In this document: one piece after another, positions 36,164-43,524 of the stretch
How the letters are laid out: each line of letters begins with the position of its first letter
Numbering within the stretch: position 1 is the first letter of the stretch
Source: Noviherbaspirillum pedocola
GTDB taxonomy: Bacteria > Pseudomonadota > Gammaproteobacteria > Burkholderiales > Burkholderiaceae_D
Assembly: GCF_016632335.1 (NCBI RefSeq)
Contig: NZ_JAEPBG010000004.1
Span: forward strand, 62,001 to 126,000
Direction of reading: 5' to 3'
DNA length: 64,000 nucleotides
Position numbers and translations under genes: made by a program
The notes under the pieces: model-generated
Database searches by the model: none
The model's input: the letters and a program-made list of their open reading frames with translations, nothing else
What the model was told of the DNA's origin: nothing

Positions 36164-37447
36164 TCAGTAGTTGACCAGCGCCGGGACCAGGCTGCCAGCG
36201 TTCGGCGATCCCAGTCCAGTGACATAGTCATAGCTGCCAGCGGCTTGGCAGACCGCGCCGCAAGATCCATTGCTGCCGGAAGTCACGTCCCTGTAATTGG
36301 CATAGCTGCTTTTGCCAACTGTGTAGAGAGCGTTGTAGGCAGATGCCAGGCGAGCTTTGCCGGCAGCGGTACGCTGCGCGTTGACGATAGCGAATAGCGC
36401 GGCCCACTGCGGTGCTGCGGCGCTGGTGCCACCCATTTGAAACCACCCGGTCTGGCCGTTGTAGGGCACGCTTGTATAGACCGGCACGCCGCTGGCCGGA
36501 TCGGCATTGTAAGAAACGTCCGGCACGCCGCGATGGCTGGCGTAAGGCAGTGGCCAATAAGTCTGCCCGGAAGGTTCGGAGGAATAGGAAGAGACGCCGC
36601 CGCCGGAACCATTCCATGCGGCTTCGCTGATGTAATTGCCGTAGGCGTCAGCATTCAGCGTGGTACCGCCAGCGGAAACCGTCATGCGCGAGGCCGCCGG
36701 ATAATCGACGCCATGGCCCGAGTCTCCCGAAGCGGCGACGAAGGTAACGCCGGTCGCGCTGAAATGGGAATCGTAGTAGGACTGGCCGGAAAACTCGGGA
36801 CCGCCAAAGCTCATCGATACTACCGATGCGCCATTTTTGACGGCGACATCGACGGCTGCCATGAGGTCCGTCATCGACGAGGACTTTGCCTCCACCAGCA
36901 GGATGCGTGCTTGCGGTGCGATTGCATGCGCCCATTGCACATCAAGCGCGATTTCCAGCGACCAGCCGCCGTCCACTGCCGGCTGTGAGCCGGCCGCATA
37001 GAGCTTCGTGAAGCAGCCGGTCGAGGAGACACAAGAGGGCAGACCATAAGCCTGAGAAAAGCTGTTCAGGTCGGACTCGATGTTCGGATCGTCGTAGGCG
37101 TCCACAATCGCGATCGTCTGACCCGCGCCCTGATTGGCGATTTTGTCAAAGCCATACGTGTGGCGCACGTTCGCCGGCGTGCGGCTTGTATTGGGCGCTG
37201 TCACCGCTTGCGGTGTCGCAGAGATCGGGGCGATAGGGCCGTTGCCGTGGATGCGAAACGGCGGGCGAGCATGTCCTGGAGGCGCTGTCATGCCTTCACG
37301 GGCATGGCCCACCGGATCGTTGGCTTGCTCATCTGCGGCCTGCTGTGCGACCGAGGAGGCCTGCTGAGGCAACGCGTAAGCCGAATTGAGTGAAATGATG
37401 CTGGCTGTAAGAGCGAAGGCAACTGTCGAAGATTGCAGAAAGCGCAT
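36164..37447 (-). CDS. Secreted S53 (sedolisin/kumamolisin-type) peptidase
   Basis: A 427-residue acid-type serine-carboxyl peptidase. A signal peptide ends near NSAYA. The mature domain has Glu165 and Asp169 in SLEIALDVQWAHA, the oxyanion Asp in VAASGDSGHGVDYPA and nucleophile Ser342 in MGGTSAAAPQWAA. The C-terminal YANYRDVTSGSNG looks like the calcium-binding end of the family. The propeptide is short (about 60 residues before the RHTYGFDKIA start of the domain), as in the shorter bacterial members. No riboswitch is visible upstream. It is transcribed alone. Confidence 0.92.
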   Translation of the reverse strand: MRFLQSSTVAFALTASIISLNSAYALPQQASSVAQQAADEQANDPVGHAREGMTAPPGHARPPFRIHGNGPIAPISATPQAVTAPNTSRTPANVRHTYGFDKIANQGAGQTIAIVDAYDDPNIESDLNSFSQAYGLPSCVSSTGCFTKLYAAGSQPAVDGGWSLEIALDVQWAHAIAPQARILLVEAKSSSMTDLMAAVDVAVKNGASVVSMSFGGPEFSGQSYYDSHFSATGVTFVAASGDSGHGVDYPAASRMTVSAGGTTLNADAYGNYISEAAWNGSGGGVSSYSSEPSGQTYWPLPYASHRGVPDVSYNADPASGVPVYTSVPYNGQTGWFQMGGTSAAAPQWAALFAIVNAQRTAAGKARLASAYNALYTVGKSSYANYRDVTSGSNGSCGAVCQAAGSYDYVTGLGSPNAGSLVPALVNY

Positions 37448-37926
37448 GCGTGATGTTCCGTTTTGATCGGGGGAGAAACGCGGAAAGTACGTGTTTCGAG
37501 AGGGCGCAGGGGAATGCCTGCCGGAGAGAGACTGAAACGAAACAGCGTTATAGCGGCAAGCTGTCTTCGGCGCAAGCTGTCAAACCGGCAACGACAGCAG
37601 TTGTCACTCGCGCGGCTGGCCCAAACAGATATTGAAATGACTAAAACGCTTATCGGCAGTCTCACGAAAATGTAGTGCCGGAGCTGTATGTACGGCTGAC
37701 ATCCCGGTAACACTCGTCAAGTGGCAGCAATGGTGCGTTCTGCGGCATTGCCAGAAAGTGTCAATGTCGGGTACGCCAGCGGAAAGGCCTTGCTTGCCTT
37801 CTCTTGGCGCACACCAGGCAGCAATAGGGAAGGTGAGATTCGACGGGTAAATCGGCGATGTCGGTCTAATTTTCCATCGCACTCGATATGGCGAAAGCGA
37901 CCGCCGGCCGGCGTGGATTCAGAATC
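37448..37926. other. Intergenic region without recognisable features
   Basis: About 480 bp separating the S53 peptidase from the 3' end of the diguanylate cyclase gene. I see no gene, no riboswitch core (GGGCAAACC or GACGCAAAG absent on both strands) and no strong terminator. It presumably contains the S53 promoter. Confidence 0.5.
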
Positions 37927-39498
37927 TCAGGTTGGGTGAGTAGCGCCGCGTACCTGGTTGCGCCCGCTTTCCTTGGCGACATAGAGCGCCTTGTCGGTCG
38001 CCTGGATCAACGATTCCGCAGATGAAGAGTCGAGACCTGGAACGCATGCGGAGGCGCCGACGCTTACGGTCACTATCCCGACCGGACTGCCTGCGTGAAG
38101 TAACTCCAGCGAATGTATGGCAATTCGGAACCGTTCACCCATTGCGATCGCGCCAGCCTCATCCGTTTCAGGAAGCAGCACGGCGAGTTCTTCACCGCCA
38201 TAACGGACTGCCACATCCCCTGGCCGGCTGCCCGTTCGCATCAATGTCTCGCCGATCTGGCGCAGGCAAACATCCCCGGCCAGATGGCCATAGTGGTCGT
38301 TGTAGCGTTTGAAGTAGTCGACGTCGATCAGCAGCAGCGCCAGCGGCGTACCGCCGCGCACGGCACGCGCAAATTCTTCGGCCAGTGCCGTATCGAACAG
38401 GCGTCGGTTGCCAAGGCCGGTCAGGCTGTCCTGCAGCGAGAGGCGTTCCAGCGATTTGTTCATCACCTCGAGCGCACCCTTGGCTTGTCTCAGTTCTTCC
38501 TGTGCTTGTTCGCGCTCATCGATGAGTCGGATAAGCCGATAGCCCACCACACACAGCACCGCAAGCACGACCGCCTCGATCGCAGTGGTGCGCTGCTTAT
38601 CTTCTCGCCAGTGCGCCAGGACATCGTCAACGGCCAGGGCACTGGAAACGATGACTGGATAGTCCGGTAGCCGCTGGTAGCTGTACATCCGCTTTTTTCC
38701 GTCCACCACACCGGTAAGCACGGCGCTTCCCCGTTCGCCATTACCGAGGAAAGCACGGTACACCACCCCCTTGCTGAGGTCCGCTCCGATCAGCGCCGGG
38801 TCGTAAGGACGACGCACGATGACCGTGCCGTTATCCATCATCAGGAGGATGGCGCCGTTCCAGCCAATGTCGAAGCTGTTCTGGTACTGCGCGAAATAGT
38901 CGACGTCAATCGTCGCTACCGCGATACCGGCGAAGGAGCCATCAGGGCGGTTAATGCGGCGAGACACCGGCAAAATCCACTTCCCCGAAGTCACGCTGCG
39001 CACAGGCGCGCCGACGTGGGCGGTCGTTTCCCTATGGGTGACGTGATAGCGGAAATACTCCCGGTCAGGTATCGCGAATCTGCCAGTGATGACTGTGCGC
39101 GATGTCGCTATGCCTTGCCCCTGGCTGTCATAGATCGACACACTATTCAATGCCGGAAAGCGTATGGCGGTGCGCTGCAGCAGTATCTTGAAGTTCGGCT
39201 TGGCGGCGGCATCCATGCCGTCGTTTTCGAGTACATCAACCACGCCTACCAGAGCGATATCGGCGGCCTGGATGGTGTCGTTGGCTTGCTGGACCAAGGC
39301 GCGCGTCATATTCATCGTGGTAAGACGGGCATTGTCCAGTCGGTCTTCGCGCGCCTGCCATACGCTCCAGCCTTCTGCACCGACGAAAGAGAGGATGACT
39401 AAGCCAACGAAAGCAAATGCGAAAGCCCGGATGGTCCTGGGACGGAGTTGATAGCTGCGGCGGAACACCTTTCGCAGGCGAGGCAAATGACCATGCAT
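37927..39498 (-). CDS. Diguanylate cyclase with periplasmic Cache-type sensor
   Basis: A protein of about 523 residues: an N-terminal transmembrane helix (IRAFAFAFVGLVILSFVGAEGWSV), a periplasmic sensor of about 250 residues of Cache type (FPALNSVSIYDSQGQGIATS, IPDREYFRYHVTH, GKWILPVSRRINRPDGSFAGIAVATID), a second helix (AIEAVVLAVLCVVGYRLI) and a C-terminal GGDEF domain. The active site reads GGEEL, a functional variant, with an inhibitory-site RPGD five residues before it. A TTG at 39537 would add 13 residues; I chose the first ATG. It should make c-di-GMP in response to an extracellular ligand. Confidence 0.9.
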   Translation of the reverse strand: MHGHLPRLRKVFRRSYQLRPRTIRAFAFAFVGLVILSFVGAEGWSVWQAREDRLDNARLTTMNMTRALVQQANDTIQAADIALVGVVDVLENDGMDAAAKPNFKILLQRTAIRFPALNSVSIYDSQGQGIATSRTVITGRFAIPDREYFRYHVTHRETTAHVGAPVRSVTSGKWILPVSRRINRPDGSFAGIAVATIDVDYFAQYQNSFDIGWNGAILLMMDNGTVIVRRPYDPALIGADLSKGVVYRAFLGNGERGSAVLTGVVDGKKRMYSYQRLPDYPVIVSSALAVDDVLAHWREDKQRTTAIEAVVLAVLCVVGYRLIRLIDEREQAQEELRQAKGALEVMNKSLERLSLQDSLTGLGNRRLFDTALAEEFARAVRGGTPLALLLIDVDYFKRYNDHYGHLAGDVCLRQIGETLMRTGSRPGDVAVRYGGEELAVLLPETDEAGAIAMGERFRIAIHSLELLHAGSPVGIVTVSVGASACVPGLDSSSAESLIQATDKALYVAKESGRNQVRGATHPT

Positions 39499-39693
39499 GT
39501 TGGAAAGAACTGTTGGGGCAGGCACAACATAATGCAAACTCGTTGCCGATCACGGCTGCTTCACATTGGCAATTGCGCGAAATCAGACTTCGCGATCGAA
39601 TGCCGCGAAAGGTGAGACTTCTGCCAGGTACGTGAGAACCACGTGAAGAAGATGATGAGATTTTTCCTGCGCCGCACAAAACGGCTGCGTATT

Positions 39694-41298
39694 TTAAAAC
39701 AGCATCGGTTCCGTCGTCTCGGCCGTATCGCTGGAAGGAATGCCGACTTGTCCCTGGCGAATCGCTTCGGCGCGCTGCGCTATGGCATCGCGTTCAGCAG
39801 GGCTTAGCCGTGCCACGTTTTTCACTTGTAACGCGGTGCGCGCGTTCGTGCTCAGCAGCTTTTCGTGGCGCATCAGGAAATCCCAGTACAGCGTGGTGTA
39901 CGGACAGGCGCGATCGCCGGTACGCCGCGCCGGATCGTAGCGGCAACTGGAGCACGGGCCGCCCATACGCTCTATGTATTTGCCGGTGGCGATATACGGT
40001 TTGCTGGCCATCAGGCCGCCATCGCCGTACTGGCTCATGCCCAGCGTATTGGGCAGCTCGACCCATTCGACAGCGTCGACATACACCGCCAGATACCACG
40101 CATGCACCTGCTGCGGTCGCACGCCCATCAGCAGCGTGAACAATCCGGTGACCATCAGACGCTGGATATGGTGAGCATAGCCGTGCTGCAGCGTCTGCGA
40201 GAGCGCCTCGCGCAGGCAGGCCATGTCGGTATCGCCGGTCCAGTACCAGGCGGGCAGATCGAAAACCGCATCGAGGGCGTTGCGGTCGGCATAGCCGGGC
40301 ATCTGCGTCCAGTAGATGCCACGCACATATTCGCGCCAACCCAGGATTTGCCGGATGAAACCTTCAGCGCTTGGCAAGGGCACGCGTCCGGCGTGATAGG
40401 CAAGCTCGGCCGCATGCACGACCTCGCGCGCGCTCAGCAGTTTCAGGTTCAGCGCCGCGGACAGATGCGAGTGGTACAGCCACGGCTCGCCGGGCCACAT
40501 TGCGTCTTCATAGCGGCCGAACAGCGGAAGTCTCTCTTCGACAAAGCGTTCCAGTGCCTCCAATGCCTGCTCGCGCGTGACGGGCCAGGCGAAGCTGGCA
40601 AGCGTGCCGGGGTGCCGGGCGAAGCGGCTTTCGACCAGCGCAATGACCTCGCGCGTGATCGCATCGGGCGGGAAGGCAGCGCGCGCCGGCACGGTGCCCG
40701 GTCCTTCGGGACCAAAGGTCTCGCGGTTGTCGGCGTCGAAGTTCCACCGGCCGCCGATCGGCGCGCCATCCTGCATCAACACCTTGTGGCGCTGGCGCAG
40801 TTCTCGGTAGAAGTACTCCAGCCGCAGCGACTTGCGGCCTTTTGCGTGGGCGGCAAACTCGCGCACGGTGGTGAAGAAGTGACGGTCTTCGCGTACTTCC
40901 AGCGTCAGCCCGGCGTTTTCCACCACCGCCTTCAACGATTGCCACACGCGCCAGTCTCCCGGCGCCGTCATCACCACCCGCTGTGGCGTGAGCGTCGACA
41001 GGTACGCCCGCAGCTCGGCAGCCAGCGTGCCGCGGTTGCCAGCGTCGTCCAGCCGCGTGTAAGTCAGCGGCATGCCCGCGTCGCGCAACGTCTGCGCAAA
41101 GTGGCGCATTGCCGCCAGAAAGATCGCAATGCGCTGCTTGCTTGACCAGACGTGGGTCGATTCCTCCGCGGCTTCGGCCATCCATACGGCATCCTGAGCG
41201 CGGTCGAAGCCGTCGAAAGCGGTCGCTTCCATGTCGAGCTGGTCGCCCAGCACGAGGACGAGGGTGCGCACGTGCGTGAGCGTCGAGTGCCTAGCCAT
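39694..41298 (-). CDS. FeS-type photolyase/cryptochrome (PhrB/FeS-BCP family)
   Basis: A 534-residue flavoprotein of the iron-sulfur bacterial cryptochrome and (6-4) photolyase group. It starts with the DPRP domain (TLVLVLGDQLDMEATAF, WMAEAAEESTHVWSSKQRIAIFLAAMRHFA). The C-terminal part includes FIRQILGWREYVRGIYW, HHIQRLMVTGLFTLLMG and VDAVEWVELPNTLGMSQY. The cysteines in GGPCSSC and RACPYTTLYWDFL are ligands of the 4Fe-4S cluster in this group. It repairs UV photoproducts or senses light. It abuts the DUF393 gene with no gap and is driven from the same promoter, divergent from a MerR regulator. Confidence 0.92.
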   Translation of the reverse strand: MARHSTLTHVRTLVLVLGDQLDMEATAFDGFDRAQDAVWMAEAAEESTHVWSSKQRIAIFLAAMRHFAQTLRDAGMPLTYTRLDDAGNRGTLAAELRAYLSTLTPQRVVMTAPGDWRVWQSLKAVVENAGLTLEVREDRHFFTTVREFAAHAKGRKSLRLEYFYRELRQRHKVLMQDGAPIGGRWNFDADNRETFGPEGPGTVPARAAFPPDAITREVIALVESRFARHPGTLASFAWPVTREQALEALERFVEERLPLFGRYEDAMWPGEPWLYHSHLSAALNLKLLSAREVVHAAELAYHAGRVPLPSAEGFIRQILGWREYVRGIYWTQMPGYADRNALDAVFDLPAWYWTGDTDMACLREALSQTLQHGYAHHIQRLMVTGLFTLLMGVRPQQVHAWYLAVYVDAVEWVELPNTLGMSQYGDGGLMASKPYIATGKYIERMGGPCSSCRYDPARRTGDRACPYTTLYWDFLMRHEKLLSTNARTALQVKNVARLSPAERDAIAQRAEAIRQGQVGIPSSDTAETTEPMLF

Positions 41299-41658
41299 TT
41301 AGCGCCTGCCTCGCCAGAGCGGCCGGATCCGGAGGAAGGCTCGGTAGATGCCTTCCAGCAGCCACAGTCCTGGCCGTGTATCCATCAGTCGACCGAGCCA
41401 GGCCCAGCGCGGTAGCGATTGCCACAACAGCGTGAACGCGGCGGCACCGCTGACTAAAGTGCCGTCGGGCCGGCGCAGGTGCAGCCGCGCCATCGCAGAC
41501 TCGCGGCTCAGATCCGCGCCGAGCTCGGTCGTGTCGCAGCGTGCGATGTCGATCCAGTGCACGCCTTCCGCTCCGGCTTGCCTGCGGTACATCGCGATCT
41601 CGCGCGAACACACCGGGCAGGCACCGTCGAAGTACAGCGTGGGTTTGGACTGGTCCAT
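41299..41658 (-). CDS. DUF393 (DCC family) thiol-disulfide protein
   Basis: A 119-residue DUF393 protein. The N-terminal motif LYFDGACPVCSREIAMYRR contains the DxxCPxC signature of the family (predicted thiol-disulfide oxidoreductase). The segment RVRLHLRRPDGTLVSGAAAFTLLWQSLP-like region matches the family core. The stop codon directly abuts the photolyase ATG. DUF393 genes are regular neighbours of bacterial photolyases; the role is unknown. Confidence 0.87.
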   Translation of the reverse strand: MDQSKPTLYFDGACPVCSREIAMYRRQAGAEGVHWIDIARCDTTELGADLSRESAMARLHLRRPDGTLVSGAAAFTLLWQSLPRWAWLGRLMDTRPGLWLLEGIYRAFLRIRPLWRGRR

Positions 41659-41697
41659 GTTTGGCCTCCGGAATAAGACGGGCCATTATAAGAAAAA

Positions 41698-41719
41698 TGA
41701 ACTCATACTGAACTCATAC
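41698..41719. promoter_or_regulatory. Tandem 11-bp repeat in the photolyase/MerR divergent promoter
   Basis: TGAACTCATAC occurs twice with no gap (41698-41708 and 41709-41719). It lies between a minus-strand -10 box TATAAT (41685-41690) for the DUF393-photolyase operon and a plus-strand TAAAAT (41724-41729) for the MerR gene. It therefore covers the -35 region of both promoters. MerR-type CarH/LitR light regulators bind 11-bp direct repeats head to tail, so this is a strong operator candidate for the adjacent regulator. Confidence 0.7.
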
Positions 41720-41777
41720 ACTTTAAAATGCGTCGAATATCCAGTAGCAGCCAACGCAAAAGCAACTCGTTCAGATC

Positions 41778-42806
41778 ATGAAGCGTCAACATTCGCAACC
41801 AGCGCCAGCAGCGCCCGATCCGTCCTTTCGCAGCGGGGCAGTCGCGCATATGGCAAATATCCCGGTGGCGACTCTGCGTATCTGGGAGCAGCGCTACGGC
41901 GCAGTACAGCCGGCCACGGCGGCGTCGGGACATCGGCTGTATTCGCTGGCCGATGTGCAGCGCGTGCTGTTGCTGCGGCGGTTGACTGAACAGGGACACG
42001 CGATCGGAACGATTGCGGCGCTTGACTCGACGCAGTTGCAGGAAATGGCCGGCATGCCCGCCGGCGTTGCAGCTGGCGCCAACCACAAATTCGTCCGTCC
42101 GGCAGCCGGCTTGCGGATGGTCGTAGTGGGACTGCCGCTAGCGGCGCGGCTGCAGCGTCCGGCAGTGGTGCAACATCTGTCGCAGCCGCTGAGGCGCATG
42201 GCGGTGTTCGAGTCGCTGGACGAGGCGGTGCAGGCATCATCAGGCATGCCAGCTGACTTGCTGCTCTGGCACGCGCCGGAACTGCTTACCGGCGTGCCAC
42301 CGGCCTTGCCGGCGGCGCAGCAATCATGCGGGGCCCGTCAGGCAGCGGTGGTGTATCGCTTTGCAGGAGCGAGCGCGACAAAGGCGTTTGCGGATACGGG
42401 TGCGGTGGTGATCCGCGAGCCGATTGACGACGACGCCCTGGGCAGCTGGCTCGCCTCGATGGAGGCAACCCTGCGCTCGCCGCAGGACTCGTCGTCCGCG
42501 CGGGAAGCCGCTCCGGCATCCCCGGCACTGGCGAACAGCGCCGTGGCGCCGCGCCGCTTTGACGACGCCACGCTGACAGCGATCGCGGGACTGCCGCCCC
42601 AGTTGTTCTGCGAATGCCCGCGCCACGTTGCCGAATTGCTGATGCAGTTGGCGAGCTTCGAAGCCTACAGCGCCGGTTGCAGCAGTGTCAGCGCGGCCGA
42701 TGCGCAAGTGCATGCCTACCTGCAGCAGGTGGCCGGCACCGCCCGCGCGCTGTTCGAGTCGGCGCTTGAGCGCGTGGCCCGCCACGCCGGTCTGCCGCTT
42801 CGCTAA
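41778..42806 (+). CDS. MerR-family regulator, LitR/CarH-like but without a recognisable B12 site
   Basis: A 342-residue regulator. The N-terminal MerR helix-turn-helix reads GAVAHMANIPVATLRIWEQRYGAVQPATAASGHRLYSLADVQRVLLLRRL, very like CarA/CarH/LitR. The remaining 250 residues (LRMVVVGLPLAARLQ, then FCECPRHVAELLMQLASFEAYSAGC) occupy the place of the cobalamin-binding region. The usual DxHxxG and W/ExxxH motifs are not visible, so light sensing through adenosylcobalamin is doubtful. It is divergent from the photolyase operon and probably controls it and itself. Confidence 0.85.
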   Translation: MKRQHSQPAPAAPDPSFRSGAVAHMANIPVATLRIWEQRYGAVQPATAASGHRLYSLADVQRVLLLRRLTEQGHAIGTIAALDSTQLQEMAGMPAGVAAGANHKFVRPAAGLRMVVVGLPLAARLQRPAVVQHLSQPLRRMAVFESLDEAVQASSGMPADLLLWHAPELLTGVPPALPAAQQSCGARQAAVVYRFAGASATKAFADTGAVVIREPIDDDALGSWLASMEATLRSPQDSSSAREAAPASPALANSAVAPRRFDDATLTAIAGLPPQLFCECPRHVAELLMQLASFEAYSAGCSSVSAADAQVHAYLQQVAGTARALFESALERVARHAGLPLR

Positions 42807-42822
42807 CCAGGAGGTACCTGTC

Positions 42823-43284
42823 ATGCCCGAGCTGAACCTGAAATTGCCTGCCCATGTCGCCTTGCTCGGTTACGGCGGCCTCGTGCCATTCGTGGGCCTG
42901 GTGATCCTATCCGGCGTGGACCCCGCTCGCGCAGCGGTGTGGGGCCGCGCGCTGGTGGGATATGGTGCGGTCATTCTCAGTTTTGTCGGGGCGCTGCATT
43001 GGGGCTTCGCGATGACAGCCGCAGGTATCGGTTTGGCACAGCGCCGACGCGCGTTCGTCTGGAGCGTGGTGCCGGCCTTGCTGGCGTGGCCCGCTACCTT
43101 GATGACCACACCCGCCGCGGCATTGCTCCTGGTGCTGGGATTTGCGCTGCACTTTGCGGAAGACCGCCGGCTTGCCGGCGTCGCCGCATTGCCTTCATGG
43201 TACCTGCCGCTGCGCTGGCGTCTTACCGTGGTCGCCAGCGTGTGCCTGCTCGCGTACGTGTGGCGTGGAGCGGGGCAGGGATGA
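42823..43284 (+). CDS. DUF3429 membrane protein
   Basis: A 153-residue protein with five hydrophobic helices. It fits DUF3429: VALLGYGGLVPFVGLVI, then RALVGYGAVILSFVGALHWGFAM, WSVVPALLAWPATLM and ALLLVLGFALHFAEDRR. DUF3429 genes are common in light-inducible photolyase clusters. A strong CAGGAGGTA site precedes the ATG, 16 bp after the MerR stop. Function unknown. Confidence 0.85.
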   Translation: MPELNLKLPAHVALLGYGGLVPFVGLVILSGVDPARAAVWGRALVGYGAVILSFVGALHWGFAMTAAGIGLAQRRRAFVWSVVPALLAWPATLMTTPAAALLLVLGFALHFAEDRRLAGVAALPSWYLPLRWRLTVVASVCLLAYVWRGAGQG

Positions 43285-43415
43285 GACAGTGCGTGCGGCA
43301 AATTGGCGAGCCGACGTTGTCCCGGTATAACCCGCGGTTCGCGCCTTGGTTCATGCGCCGCAATGAGATCTGGCTCGCCCTGGAAACCGCCGATCCGGGC
43401 GCTGCTGCGCGCTGA
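43281..43415 (+). CDS. Small coupled open reading frame (44 residues)
   Basis: The ATG overlaps the DUF3429 stop (ATGA) and is preceded by GGGGCAGGG. The encoded 44 residues are basic and aromatic (RYNPRFAPWFMRRNEIWLALE). I do not recognise a family. The overlap suggests it is translated with DUF3429, but it could be chance. Confidence 0.35.
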   Translation: MRQCVRQIGEPTLSRYNPRFAPWFMRRNEIWLALETADPGAAAR

Positions 43416-43524
43416 GCCAGCGCCGTGGCGAAAAAAATCAGGATGAGAGAACGCCTCGAATAGAAGCCGGAAGTGCAGCCAGAGCCGACCATCATGGGCC
43501 AAGAGCGGACCGACGCAAGGGAGT

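Noticed and set aside
36164-37720. Second c-di-GMP riboswitch in front of the S53 peptidase
   Set aside because: Neither GGGCAAACC nor GACGCAAAG is found on the minus strand upstream of the gene.
41778-42806. Assignment of the MerR protein as a bona fide B12-dependent CarH
   Set aside because: The DNA-binding half fits, but the cobalamin-binding motifs are not visible in the C-terminal half.
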